Source: an uncultured Oscillospiraceae bacterium
Lineage (GTDB): Bacteria; Bacillota; Clostridia; Oscillospirales; Oscillospiraceae
Assembly: GCA_947589545.1 (NCBI GenBank)
Contig: CANQBA010000035.1
Span: forward strand, 1 to 40,009
Reading direction: 5' to 3'
Length of the DNA stretch: 40,009 bases
In this document: piece after piece, positions 8,471-16,435 of the stretch
Layout of the letters: every line of letters begins with the position of its first letter
Numbering within the stretch: the first letter of the stretch is position 1
The notes under the pieces: generated by a model
Database searches by the model: none
Seen by the model: only the letters and a program-made list of their open reading frames with translations
Told to the model about the DNA's origin: nothing
Made by a program: the position numbers and the translations under genes

Positions 8471-8504
8471 ACAAAAAGGTGCGTATCCCACAAAAAAGTG
8501 CGTA
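8471..8504. repeat. Paired 15-bp direct repeats, candidate HxlR operator
   Basis: ACAAAAAGGTGCGTA at 8471-8485 and ACAAAAAAGTGCGTA at 8490-8504 differ by one base and are spaced 19 bp apart, start to start. They sit exactly between the two divergent promoters and nearly touch the -35 box of the peptide operon. Nothing else in the gap explains them. Confidence 0.6.
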
Positions 8505-8505
8505 C

Positions 8506-8534
8506 TTGCGCCTCCTGCATAGCTCAATTAGAAT
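8506..8534 (+). promoter_or_regulatory. Promoter of the ACGX-peptide operon
   Basis: TTGCGC at 8506-8511, 17-bp spacer, TAGAAT at 8529-8534, immediately after the direct repeats. Confidence 0.6.
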
Positions 8535-8580
8535 GGCAATTACAGGGGAATCCCCTGATCACATCAAGGAGGCAAACATC

Positions 8581-8754
8581 ATGGCACTTTCCAACCTCTA
8601 TTCCTGGTTCGAGGACGTCAATCCCTCCGCCTGCGGAGCCGCTTGCGGCGCCGCGGACAAGCCCGCCGAGGCCCCCGCCGCGTGCGGAGCCGCGGACAAG
8701 CCGGAGGAGAAGCCCGCCGCCTGTGGGACTGCCTGCGGAGCCGGGGACAAATGA
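8581..8754 (+). CDS. ACGX-repeat Cys-rich peptide, probable radical SAM substrate
   Basis: This 57-residue peptide has a leader-like N-terminus (MALSNLYSWFEDVNPS) and then five ACG-X units with cysteines at 18, 22, 35, 48 and 52. The units are separated by two copies of an ADKP.E.PA spacer. I recall this as the ACGX-repeat peptide type described by protein-family curators next to a radical SAM/SPASM maturase; the match is by eye. The ATG at 8581 has AAGGAGG 8 bases upstream; the longer frame from 8479 crosses the promoter and is not credible. It is first in a six-gene operon with the maturase next. The mature product and its function are unknown. It may be modified at Cys or the alpha-carbons, or bind metal. 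Confidence 0.8.
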   Translation: MALSNLYSWFEDVNPSACGAACGAADKPAEAPAACGAADKPEEKPAACGTACGAGDK

Positions 8755-8759
8755 AAAAT

Positions 8760-8775
8760 GGCCCCGACCGGGGCC
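8760..8775 (+). promoter_or_regulatory. GC-rich hairpin between peptide and maturase genes
   Basis: GGCCCC, a four-base loop GACC, then GGGGCC, placed 5 bases after the peptide stop. It has no T-run. It may stabilise the short upstream mRNA or partly attenuate, giving more peptide than enzyme. Confidence 0.5.
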
Positions 8776-8821
8776 ACGGTCATTCATCGTTTACGATTTT
8801 ACATAGATTTGGGGGACGCTT

Positions 8822-9853
8822 ATGCAATACTTCTCATTTCAATGGCATATCACGGACGAGTGCGACCAGCGGTGCAAGCACTGCTATATCTTCTCCGGGG
8901 ACAAGTGCCATGAGCTTAAAAGCATGACCTGGTCACAGATGGAGGACACCTTCTATAACTGTCTGGATTTTTGCGAGGTGTATGACCGCAGGCCCTACTT
9001 CTACCTCACCGGCGGCGACCCTATCCTGCACCCGGATTTCTGGCGGCTGTTGGCGCTTTTCCATGAAAACAGCGTCCCTTTCACCATCATGGGCAACCCC
9101 TTTCATTTGAACGACCAGGTTTGCCGGGAGATGAAATACTTCGGCTGTGAGAAATACCAGCTTTCCCTTGACGGCCTGCGTGAAACCCACGACTGGTTCC
9201 GCAAGTCCGGCTCCTTTGATTGCACCATGGAGAAGATCGGGTGCATCAACCGTGCGGGAATCAGGAGCGTGGTGATGACCACTGTCTCCAAAACAAACCG
9301 CATGGAGGTTCCCGGCATCATTGACGCGGTGGTGGCTGCGGGGACCAACGTATTCGCCTTCTCTCGCTACGTCCCCAGCGGCGGCGATCTGGACGCCTCC
9401 ATGACGCCGGGGGAATACCGGGAGCTGCTGGCCATCTGCGATAAGAAATTCAAGGAGTATGAGGCGGAGGGCTGCCAGACTTATTTCAACAAAAAAGACC
9501 ATCTTTGGACGCTCTACGAGTACGAGACGGGGATATTCAAGATCCCCGCAGACGCTAGGGAGGGCATGATCTACGGCGGGTGCAACTGCGGCAACTGCCA
9601 CATCACGATTTTACCCACCGGCGACGTGTACGCCTGCCGCCGTGTGGCGGAGAGCAAAGTTGGCAACGTGTTCACCGACCGGCTGGCGGATGTGTGGGTA
9701 TGCGAGATGGAGCGGTACCGGGATTATGATAAATTTGTCAAGTGCAGTAAGTGTGAATTAAAGGCGTGGTGCCGGGGCTGCCCCGCCGTGGCAAAGGGGA
9801 CAAACGGGGACTTCTATGAAGCCGACCCGCAGTGCTGGAAGGAGGTGGGCTGA
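8822..9853 (+). CDS. Radical SAM/SPASM peptide maturase (ACGX type)
   Basis: The 343-residue enzyme has the radical SAM cluster motif CX3CX2C at Cys14, Cys18 and Cys21 (ECDQRCKHCYIFSG), followed by the SAM-binding GGDP stretch (YLTGGDPILHPDF, about residue 60). A C-terminal Cys-rich SPASM region follows (CNCGNC at about 257, YACRR at about 272, then CSKCELKAWCRGCPA), able to hold auxiliary [4Fe-4S] clusters. Such enzymes make thioether or carbon-carbon crosslinks, or epimerise residues, in ribosomal peptides. The preceding Cys-rich peptide is the expected substrate. A GGGGGA ribosome binding site precedes the ATG. Its stop overlaps the start of the next gene (TGATG), so the two are translationally coupled. 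Confidence 0.9.
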   Translation: MQYFSFQWHITDECDQRCKHCYIFSGDKCHELKSMTWSQMEDTFYNCLDFCEVYDRRPYFYLTGGDPILHPDFWRLLALFHENSVPFTIMGNPFHLNDQVCREMKYFGCEKYQLSLDGLRETHDWFRKSGSFDCTMEKIGCINRAGIRSVVMTTVSKTNRMEVPGIIDAVVAAGTNVFAFSRYVPSGGDLDASMTPGEYRELLAICDKKFKEYEAEGCQTYFNKKDHLWTLYEYETGIFKIPADAREGMIYGGCNCGNCHITILPTGDVYACRRVAESKVGNVFTDRLADVWVCEMERYRDYDKFVKCSKCELKAWCRGCPAVAKGTNGDFYEADPQCWKEVG

Positions 9854-10431
9854 TGGAGCTTTTAGAGCTTATGAAAACCCGCCGTTCTATCCGAAAATAT
9901 CAGGACAGGCAGATTACCCGTAAGGATTTGGAAACGATCATCGAGGCGGGGACCTGGGCGCCCAACGCCGGAGGCGGCCAGCGCAGGTTCATTGTGGGCA
10001 TCCGAAACGCCGAGCTTGCGGAAAGAATCGGCAGGCTGAACGTCGCCCGGTTTGACCGCTCTAAGCTCTCCGGCGGTTACGTCTCCGCCGACCAGCCCAG
10101 CATCATTGACGACCCGGCCATGAAAAGCGGGTTCTATGGCGCTCCCGCCGTCTGCGTGGTTTTTGCCATGAAGAATTTTCTTTACAGCATCCCGGACGCC
10201 TTTTGCTGTGCCGAAAACATGGTGCTGATGGCGGTGGAGCTGGGCATTTCCTCCTGCATCGTCGCCAGGGGCGAGGAGACATTTGAAAGTGACATCGGCG
10301 CGGCCTTTCTCCGGGAGTGGGACATCCCCGAAAACTATATTGCCCGCTGCTTTGTCCTTTTGGGCTATTGCGAGGGAGAATATCCCCAACCAAAGCCGAG
10401 AAAAGCCGGGCGAAGCAAAATCATCGAATGA
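9853..10431 (+). CDS. Nitroreductase-family FMN oxidoreductase
   Basis: This 192-residue protein starts MELLELMKTRRSIRKYQDR, the standard nitroreductase opening whose RRSIR arginines bind FMN phosphate. The APNAGGGQRRF stretch at about 36-46 replaces the usual APSAxNxQPW. The C-terminal GYCEGEYP region matches the family's final FMN-binding loop. Members use NAD(P)H to reduce nitro or quinone groups, or act as dehydrogenases. The start at 9853 overlaps the maturase stop codon, with AAGGAGGTGGGC just upstream. Its place in the operon suggests it oxidises or reduces the peptide product or recycles electrons for the radical SAM enzyme, but that is inference. Confidence 0.88.
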   Translation: MELLELMKTRRSIRKYQDRQITRKDLETIIEAGTWAPNAGGGQRRFIVGIRNAELAERIGRLNVARFDRSKLSGGYVSADQPSIIDDPAMKSGFYGAPAVCVVFAMKNFLYSIPDAFCCAENMVLMAVELGISSCIVARGEETFESDIGAAFLREWDIPENYIARCFVLLGYCEGEYPQPKPRKAGRSKIIE

Positions 10432-10441
10432 GGTGTTTTTC

Positions 10442-11059
10442 ATGGACGCGCAAACTTGTCTCAAAAAATTAGAATATGTCGGCGTACTGGCCTTTGCCAC
10501 GGTGGACAAGAACGGCGGGCCGCAGATACGTAATATCTCCGCCATCCACTATGAGCCGGACAGAATGATTTTCTTCACCGCAAGGGGTAAAGCCTTCTGT
10601 GAGGAGCTTCTGACCGATGGGCGCGTACAGGTGCTGGGCTACACCAGATATAAAGAAATGATCCGCCTGTCCGCGAGGGCAGTTCCCGTCCCGGAGGACG
10701 AGCAGGAGAAGTGGATCGACACGATTTTTGCGGAACAGCCCTATCTTGCCAACGTATACCCCGGTGACACCCGAAAGCTGGCGGGGATCGTTTTTGAAAT
10801 CAGGGATGCGGAAATCGAGTATTTCAATCTCGGTGTCAACCCGATTTCCCGTGAGAGCTGCACCATCGGCGCGGGAAACCTCACCCAAAAAGGGTATGTC
10901 ATTCTGGATAAATGCATCGGCTGCGGCAAGTGCCTGAAAAACTGTCCCCAGCGGTGCATTGAGCCGGGAAAGCCCTATCGTATTCAGCAAAACCATTGTC
11001 TCCACTGTGGAAATTGCTTTGCGGTTTGCCCGGTAAAGGCGGTAGAAAAGCGAGGATAA
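10442..11059 (+). CDS. PNPOx-like flavin domain fused to 2x[4Fe-4S] ferredoxin
   Basis: The 205-residue protein has an N-terminal split-barrel flavin-binding domain of the pyridoxamine-phosphate-oxidase type (residues 1 to about 135; VGVLAFATVDKNGGPQIRNI is the usual first strand pair). A C-terminal ferredoxin domain carries two CX2CX2CX3CP motifs (CIGCGKCLKNCP and CLHCGNCFAVCP). The fusion can pass electrons between flavin and iron-sulphur clusters. It lies 10 bases after the nitroreductase and 1 base before the macrodomain gene, so it belongs to the same transcript. A plausible job is to supply low-potential electrons to the radical SAM maturase; this is not shown by sequence. Confidence 0.88.
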   Translation: MDAQTCLKKLEYVGVLAFATVDKNGGPQIRNISAIHYEPDRMIFFTARGKAFCEELLTDGRVQVLGYTRYKEMIRLSARAVPVPEDEQEKWIDTIFAEQPYLANVYPGDTRKLAGIVFEIRDAEIEYFNLGVNPISRESCTIGAGNLTQKGYVILDKCIGCGKCLKNCPQRCIEPGKPYRIQQNHCLHCGNCFAVCPVKAVEKRG

Positions 11060-11060
11060 T

Positions 11061-11822
11061 ATGACACAGGCTGAAAGAAGAACTTTTCTTATTCAGAAGC
11101 TGATGGATGAACAGCCCCGGTATCGGGGGCTGCGGATCCCTTCCGGGGAGGCGGAGCAGAGACAACTGCTGCGCTCCCTGATGAATGTCCGCCCGCCGCG
11201 TCCGATGGGGGATGATTTTCTGACAGTGCAGGACGCGTATCTGCGGGAGGAGACTGTCAGGCGTGGCGTCACGGATAGTGCTGATTTGACGCCGGTGGAG
11301 CCGGGAATCTATCTCTGGCAGGGCGACATCACCACCCTCAAATGCGGCGCTATTGTAAACGCCGCAAATGCCGGTATGACCGGCTGTTATGTCCCCTGTC
11401 ACGGGTGCATCGACAACGCCATCCACACCTGGGCCGGGGTGCAGCTCCGGCTGGCCTGCGAGGAACTTATGGAGAAGCAAGGGCATGAGGAACCGACTGG
11501 GCAGGCCAAGCTCACGCCTGCCTACAATCTGCCCTGCGAGTATGTTCTGCATACTGTCGGCCCTATCATATACGGCAGAGTGACTGAAAAAGATCGGGAA
11601 CTGCTTGCCTCCTGCTATCGTTCCTGTCTGGAGCTGGCGCGGCGGAACGGAATCGGGAGCGTGGCGTTCTGCTGTATCTCCACGGGGGAATTTCATTTTC
11701 CCAATGAAGAGGCCGCCAGGATCGCCGTGGACACGGTGCGGCAATACAGGGAAGGTACGGAGGTGATCTTTAATGTTTTCAAGGACGTCGATTACGAGAT
11801 CTACCGGAGACTACTGGGATAA
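11061..11822 (+). CDS. Zinc-containing macrodomain, protein-ADP-ribose hydrolase type
   Basis: This 253-residue protein has a helical N-terminal lead-in (about 80 residues) and a macrodomain. The ADP-ribose-binding signs are QGDIT (residues 87-91), IVNAANAGM (98-106) and the diphosphate loop CCISTGEFHFP. The insertion GCYVPCHGCIDNAIH (108-122) supplies the Cys/His zinc ligands that mark the Zn-macro subclass. From memory of published work, Zn-macros sit next to SirTM sirtuins and reverse the mono-ADP-ribosylation they install; here a SirTM gene overlaps the 3' end by 50 bases. It probably removes ADP-ribose from a protein target, unknown in this case. Confidence 0.88.
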   Translation: MTQAERRTFLIQKLMDEQPRYRGLRIPSGEAEQRQLLRSLMNVRPPRPMGDDFLTVQDAYLREETVRRGVTDSADLTPVEPGIYLWQGDITTLKCGAIVNAANAGMTGCYVPCHGCIDNAIHTWAGVQLRLACEELMEKQGHEEPTGQAKLTPAYNLPCEYVLHTVGPIIYGRVTEKDRELLASCYRSCLELARRNGIGSVAFCCISTGEFHFPNEEAARIAVDTVRQYREGTEVIFNVFKDVDYEIYRRLLG

Positions 11823-12663
11823 TATTGAACGGCTCCGGGAGGCGCTGGACAGGGCGGAGGCGGTCGTCATCGGCGCGGGCGCGGGACTGTCCACGGCGGC
11901 AGGGTTCACCTATGCCGGGGAGCGGTTTGAGCGGTATTTCTCCGATTTTGCCGCCAAATACGGCTTTTCCGACATGTACGCCGGCGGATTCTACCCCTAC
12001 CCCGCGCCGGAGGAGTTCTGGGCCTATTGGAGCCGGTATATTTTCATCAACCGCTATTCTGACGCGCCGAGGCCGGTCTATGACGATCTGTTGGCGCTGG
12101 TGCGGGAGAAGGACTATTTTGTGATCACCACAAATGTGGATCACTGCTTTCAAAAGGCTGGGTTTGATAAGGAACGGCTTTTCTATACCCAGGGCGACTA
12201 CGGCCTTTTCCAATGCTCCGAGCCGTGCCGGCAGGAGACATTTGACAACGAGAGCACGATTCGGCAGATGATGGAACAGCAAAAGGATATGCGTATCCCG
12301 TCCGCGCTCCTCCCTGTCTGCCCCCATTGCGGAAAGCCACTGACCATGAATTTGCGTTCCGATGATAAGTTTGTTGAGGACGAGGGCTGGCGCCGGGCGG
12401 CGGAGCGGTATGAAAGCTTCCTGCGGACGCGGGGAGACGGGCGGATCCTCTTTCTGGAGCTGGGCGTCGGGTACAACACGCCTGGGATCATCAAATATCC
12501 CTTCTGGCGCATGACGGCGCGAAACAAGACGGCGGCTTATGCGTGTATCAATTATGGCGAGGCCGTCTGCCCCAGGGAGATTGCGGGGCGGTCGATCCTG
12601 CTGGACGCGGATACGGCCCGCGTGCTGGGGGATCTGTTGCGGTCAGGAGGAACGGAAGTATAG
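11773..12663 (+). CDS. SirTM-type (macrodomain-linked) sirtuin ADP-ribosyltransferase
   Basis: The 296-residue protein has the sirtuin NAD fold: GAGAGLSTAAGF (residues 34-45), TTNVDHCFQKAG (119-130) and a four-Cys zinc site (Cys148, 152, 183, 186). The usual catalytic His is replaced by Gln140 in TQGDYG, and Asn121 is kept. From memory, these are the residues described as important in streptococcal SirTM, where they have the same 19-residue spacing. SirTM proteins mono-ADP-ribosylate lipoylated GcvH-like carrier proteins. No GcvH-L or lipoate ligase gene is in this window, so the target may differ. The start overlaps the macrodomain gene and has a GGAGG about 10 bases upstream. It is the last gene of the operon. 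Confidence 0.87.
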   Translation: MFSRTSITRSTGDYWDNIERLREALDRAEAVVIGAGAGLSTAAGFTYAGERFERYFSDFAAKYGFSDMYAGGFYPYPAPEEFWAYWSRYIFINRYSDAPRPVYDDLLALVREKDYFVITTNVDHCFQKAGFDKERLFYTQGDYGLFQCSEPCRQETFDNESTIRQMMEQQKDMRIPSALLPVCPHCGKPLTMNLRSDDKFVEDEGWRRAAERYESFLRTRGDGRILFLELGVGYNTPGIIKYPFWRMTARNKTAAYACINYGEAVCPREIAGRSILLDADTARVLGDLLRSGGTEV

Positions 12664-12721
12664 AACGAGATCAGATTGCGGCTATGATTTTACCAGCGTG
12701 TATCTCCTCCGATAATCTCAA

Positions 12722-12753
12722 AAATGCCGGACAGGCGACTCTGTCCGGCATTT
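12722..12753. terminator. Bidirectional terminator between convergent operons
   Basis: AAATGCCGGACAG pairs with CTGTCCGGCATTT. It lies between the sirtuin gene and the oppositely oriented GH51 gene, which ends at 12766, and can serve both. The rest of the 12664-12765 gap is featureless. Confidence 0.8.
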
Positions 12754-12765
12754 GGCATTTTACAG

Positions 12766-15528
12766 TCACCTGGTCTTGAGACGCAGGACGGTGACGGAGT
12801 AGGCGGGGACGGTGTAATTGAAGCTGTCTGTGACGCCGGAGACTTGGGAGGAGATCAGCGTCACCACCGGGTCGCGGCCCAGGGTGTTGTCGTTTTGGAG
12901 GCTTGTTCCCGCCACTGTGTCCACCGGCGCGGTTTCCCCGATGTTGGGGGCGTTTTTGACGTCGACGGCGAAGGTGCGGGCCTGGCCAGTGATGTTCACC
13001 AGCTTCACGATGATGTCCCCCGTCTCGTCGGTGCTGACCACCTGATAGGCCTCGGACTTGGCGACGGGGGCGGGGGTGTAGTCCACGTAGAGCTCACCGT
13101 CCACGTAGCATTTGACGTTCTCCGGCGTCACCACCACCTTGAGGTGGTATGTCTGGCCTGTCTTGATGCTGACGGGCCGGGAGGTGGCGCCGATCTGGTC
13201 GGATTTGGCTCCGCCGGAGACACGCTGGAGGGCGGAAACGGTGTTGTTCCAGCCGCCCAGATTCCAGAAAAAGCAGTTGTCCCGGTCCCGGACGGCGAAG
13301 GGGATCAGAAAGCCCTCCGCGCCGCCGGTCTTGGCGGCGTCCAGGGTCAGGGTGTAATCCGTCCAGTCCGCGTCCCCGAAGTAGAGGGCGGAGCCGGTGT
13401 TGCCGAAGGCGCCGGTATTGGTGGCGGTGCTTTTCTGAAAAAGCGCCCCGTTTTCCACGCTCCATACACCGTCGGAGACATGCTCCCACTCCCCTGCTGT
13501 GTCCTTCTCAAAGTCCTGGAGGCCCAGGGTCTTGCCGGTTTTGTTGTCCACGATCTTCACGTTGTCGAATTTGGCGGAGGTGTTCCACGTCCCCACGCCG
13601 ATCTTCCCCGAAAGGCCGGTATCGTCGGTCAGCTCCGCGCCGGTGAGCTCAGAGCGAAGGAGGGCCGTTCCGGCGTTTTTGGCAAAGATCTGCTGGACGT
13701 AGTAATTCACCGAGGGGGTGACCTGGTGATTGTTGAACCAGATGAGATCCGGTGACCAGTGCGTGGCCGTCAGGTTCCCGAACAGCGGCGCGTAGGCGGC
13801 CATTATCACGATGTCGCCGTTGCGCTCCAGGCCGGTCATGTAGGCCGCCTCCGCCAGCGCCGCGTTCAGGGTGTTGGACTGGGCGGCGTACTCCCCCAAA
13901 AATACCGGCATCCCGCCGCCGTAGGGGGTGGAGGCGAAATCGGCGGTATCGCGGGTGTAGTTATCTTCGTCGTAGTAGTCCGCGTGGCTCAAAAACCAGT
14001 CGGGAGTGTTGTAGTAGTGGTAGTCGATGGCTCCGGTGTAGTCGGCGAGGGTCTTGCCGGGGTTATCCGAGAGCCACTCCTCCACGTGGCGGTAGGCGTC
14101 GATGGTCATACCGTAACCGCTGTCGCCGTCGTCGGTGCCGGCGGAGAACATCAGCTCCACGCCGTCAAAAAGCTCCGGCCGCTCTGCCCGTGCCCGGGCA
14201 AACGCCTCCAAAAACGCCTCGTAGTGGCGGAAGTAGTTGCTGCCCCACTGCTCGTTGCCGATGCCGATATATTTGAGGGCGAAGGGCTCCGGGTGGCCCA
14301 TATCGGCCCGCACCGCGCCCCATTTGGTGCTCTCATCCCCCCGGCAGAATTCCACCAGATCCAGGGTGTCCTGAATGTACCCCGCCATCTCATCGGAGTT
14401 CAGCGGAACCGCCTGATTGCCGCGCACCATGCAGGACATGCCGCAGTTCAGCACCGGCACGCCCACGGCGCCGATGTCCTCCGCCAGCAGGAAATACTCG
14501 TAAAACCCCAGGCCGTAGGACATAAAGCTGGGGTACGGGTCGGAGCTGGTGTTGGTGTTCGTCCAGATGTCCGTCCCCTGGCGGCGGGCGGCCACATCTC
14601 CGTAATGGCCGTTGAAAAGGAGGGGGTCGCCCTTTTCGTCCACGCCGATGGAGTCCTTCCAGTCATAGGCCGTCTCCAGGGTCAGCCCCTCGATGACGCA
14701 CCCGCCGGGGAAGCGCAGGAACCTGGACTCCAACGCCTCCAGCTTCTCCGCCAGATCGCGCCGGAGGCCGTTTTCCCGGCCCTTGAAGGTGTCCTTGGGA
14801 AAGAGGGACACCATGTCCAGGGCCGCCTTGCCCCGGCCCATGGTGACCTCCAGCTTCACGCCGGTATGGGCGGTGGCGGCGGAGGTGAGCTCCAGCTCAT
14901 ATTGGGCCCATGTGTCCGTGAGGGCGGGGATCTCCCCGTGGGCCGCGCTCTGGCCGTTTACGGTGATATCCACGTAGAGGGGGCCCGTGAAGCCCTCCAG
15001 GCCCCTGGCCCAGAGGGAGAAGGTATAGGCCGCGCCCTCCGCCACCGCCATGCCGTCCAAAAAGCCCCGGTTGGCGATGCCGGCGGGGGTGCCGGAGGCG
15101 TTGGTCAGCACCAGGTAATTTGTGTTATTGCTGTTGAGGCCGCCCTCCGGGTCGTCCACGGCGACCCGGGCGTCGATCTCCCCCACGTCCGACCAGCCGT
15201 GCTTCTCGTCCCCCTGGGCCAGCTTCGTAAACTCAAAGGAGCGGTTTTGCACCATCTCCGCGTAGAGTCCCCCGTCGGCGGCGAAGTTGATGTCCTCGAT
15301 GAAGATGCCAAAGAGCATATCGCTGATCTGGTGGACGCGATCCCCGGCGTCGATGGAGAGGGCGTAGTCGCTGTTTTCCGGATCGTAGGCGGAGATCTCC
15401 CCCGGCGTGCCGAAGGGGCCCTCCTTCTTCTCTGTCTGCCCGTCTCCCCGGCCGCAGGCGGCCAGCGCGGACAGCAGAAGCGCCGCGCTCAGGAGCAGGC
15501 TGAAGGCTCTTCCAAAATGGCGTCTCAT
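12766..15528 (-). CDS. GH51 alpha-L-arabinofuranosidase, lipoprotein
   Basis: This 920-residue enzyme has a lipoprotein signal (lipobox LAAC, Cys25), so it is anchored outside the membrane. Residues about 55-240 hold the early part (FGIFIEDI at 73-80) and a carbohydrate-binding-like insert. The catalytic barrel follows, with the acid/base Glu426 in GNEQWG and the nucleophile Glu546 in VFLGEYAA. A LamG/DUF1080-like jelly roll at about 620-770 (DRDNCFFWNLGGWNN) and a C-terminal beta-sandwich complete it. GH51 enzymes release L-arabinofuranose from arabinan and arabinoxylan. The ATG at 15528 is preferred over the one 21 bases upstream because the AGGAGGG site lies between them. It follows the MerR gene by 17 bases and is probably in one transcript with it. 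Confidence 0.92.
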   Translation of the reverse strand: MRRHFGRAFSLLLSAALLLSALAACGRGDGQTEKKEGPFGTPGEISAYDPENSDYALSIDAGDRVHQISDMLFGIFIEDINFAADGGLYAEMVQNRSFEFTKLAQGDEKHGWSDVGEIDARVAVDDPEGGLNSNNTNYLVLTNASGTPAGIANRGFLDGMAVAEGAAYTFSLWARGLEGFTGPLYVDITVNGQSAAHGEIPALTDTWAQYELELTSAATAHTGVKLEVTMGRGKAALDMVSLFPKDTFKGRENGLRRDLAEKLEALESRFLRFPGGCVIEGLTLETAYDWKDSIGVDEKGDPLLFNGHYGDVAARRQGTDIWTNTNTSSDPYPSFMSYGLGFYEYFLLAEDIGAVGVPVLNCGMSCMVRGNQAVPLNSDEMAGYIQDTLDLVEFCRGDESTKWGAVRADMGHPEPFALKYIGIGNEQWGSNYFRHYEAFLEAFARARAERPELFDGVELMFSAGTDDGDSGYGMTIDAYRHVEEWLSDNPGKTLADYTGAIDYHYYNTPDWFLSHADYYDEDNYTRDTADFASTPYGGGMPVFLGEYAAQSNTLNAALAEAAYMTGLERNGDIVIMAAYAPLFGNLTATHWSPDLIWFNNHQVTPSVNYYVQQIFAKNAGTALLRSELTGAELTDDTGLSGKIGVGTWNTSAKFDNVKIVDNKTGKTLGLQDFEKDTAGEWEHVSDGVWSVENGALFQKSTATNTGAFGNTGSALYFGDADWTDYTLTLDAAKTGGAEGFLIPFAVRDRDNCFFWNLGGWNNTVSALQRVSGGAKSDQIGATSRPVSIKTGQTYHLKVVVTPENVKCYVDGELYVDYTPAPVAKSEAYQVVSTDETGDIIVKLVNITGQARTFAVDVKNAPNIGETAPVDTVAGTSLQNDNTLGRDPVVTLISSQVSGVTDSFNYTVPAYSVTVLRLKTR

Positions 15529-15545
15529 TTTTTGTACCCTCCTGT

Positions 15546-16343
15546 TCATTCCTCCACCGGCACCACCAGCCGGGAGACGTAGTTCTCCGCGTCGATGTCC
15601 CTCCCGGTGTAGGAGGCGACCAGGCCCAGGACGCGGACGTAACCCGTGGGCTTCAAGCCCCGTTCCCGGATCTCCCTGCCGAACTCGTTGAAGGTATAGG
15701 GCCTGTGGGAGTAGTCGCCGTAGCCCAGGCAGGAGAAGCCCCGGCAGGCGGGGAGCGTCACCGCTTCCTCCGGCGCATTGTCCGGCTCCAGCGGGACACA
15801 GCAGATAAAGTCCATCTCTTTATCCTCAAAGGCGCCGTCCAGATAATCGGTGCGCTTGTTGATGATAAACAGCGGCTCGGACGCCAGCAGCCGGCAGCCC
15901 TTCTCCACCGCCTCGTGGTAGAGGTTGTACATGGCCCAATAGCGATCCTCTACAGTCGTTCCCTGAAATTCCCGGCAATAGCAGACATACTCCGGCAGAT
16001 CCACGAACTCAAAGCTCAGATGATCCTTTTTATCCACCCGGAGCTTTACCTCCTCATAGGCCCGTTTGAACAGCAGAAACCGCTCCTCCATCCGCTCCAG
16101 AAGCTCCCGCGACGACCCGTTGGCGCGGTAGTAGAGGGCGGCGTCGTCATAGGTCATGCCCATTTGCAAAAAGTGCAGGATCTGCATGACCTGACTGACG
16201 TTGTGGTTGTCATACCAGCGGTAGCCTGTTTCGCTGTCCACCTTGGCCGGGGTGAGCAGACCGCGGTCTTCCAGACGCAGGAGCGTGGAGCGGGACACCC
16301 CGCAGCTGCGGCTCACCTGATTGATCGAGAAAAAATTCTCCAA
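15546..16343 (-). CDS. MerR-family regulator with GyrI-like effector domain
   Basis: The 265-residue protein has a MerR winged helix at residues 5-75 (FSINQVSRSCGVSRSTLLRL, then GLLTPAKVDSETGYRWY), a helical linker to about 115 and a C-terminal GyrI-like ligand-binding domain. This resembles BmrR/BltR-type multidrug sensors. Translation starts at TTG (16343), 7 bases after GGGGAGGATT; an ATG start is not available. The GH51 gene follows directly, and a palindrome lies upstream. The pairing suggests it controls the arabinofuranosidase, possibly in response to a small aromatic or sugar ligand, but no ligand can be read from sequence. Confidence 0.88.
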   Translation of the reverse strand: MENFFSINQVSRSCGVSRSTLLRLEDRGLLTPAKVDSETGYRWYDNHNVSQVMQILHFLQMGMTYDDAALYYRANGSSRELLERMEERFLLFKRAYEEVKLRVDKKDHLSFEFVDLPEYVCYCREFQGTTVEDRYWAMYNLYHEAVEKGCRLLASEPLFIINKRTDYLDGAFEDKEMDFICCVPLEPDNAPEEAVTLPACRGFSCLGYGDYSHRPYTFNEFGREIRERGLKPTGYVRVLGLVASYTGRDIDAENYVSRLVVPVEE

Positions 16344-16367
16344 TTTTTTAATCCTCCCCTATCGACT

Positions 16368-16390
16368 TGTTCATGGGTGAACATAGTATA
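16368..16390 (-). promoter_or_regulatory. Palindromic operator and -10 box upstream of the MerR gene
   Basis: TGTTCA-TGGG-TGAACA (16368-16383) is a perfect 6+6 palindrome just downstream of a leftward -10 box TATACT (16390-16385). The -35 box is poor. Autoregulation by the MerR protein is plausible. Confidence 0.5.
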
Positions 16391-16435
16391 ACAGAAATGA
16401 TGATACTTATAAAAGCGGGATTTGTCAAGAAGAAA

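Noticed and set aside
8511-8540. tRNA D-arm-like string (GCATAGCTCAATTAGAATGG)
   Set aside because: No acceptor or anticodon stem can be formed; it is better explained as the operon promoter.
13759-15582. 607-codon open frame antisense to the GH51 gene
   Set aside because: It is low-complexity and Val/Gly/His-rich, a shadow of the GC-rich gene; the GH51 frame has clear catalytic motifs.
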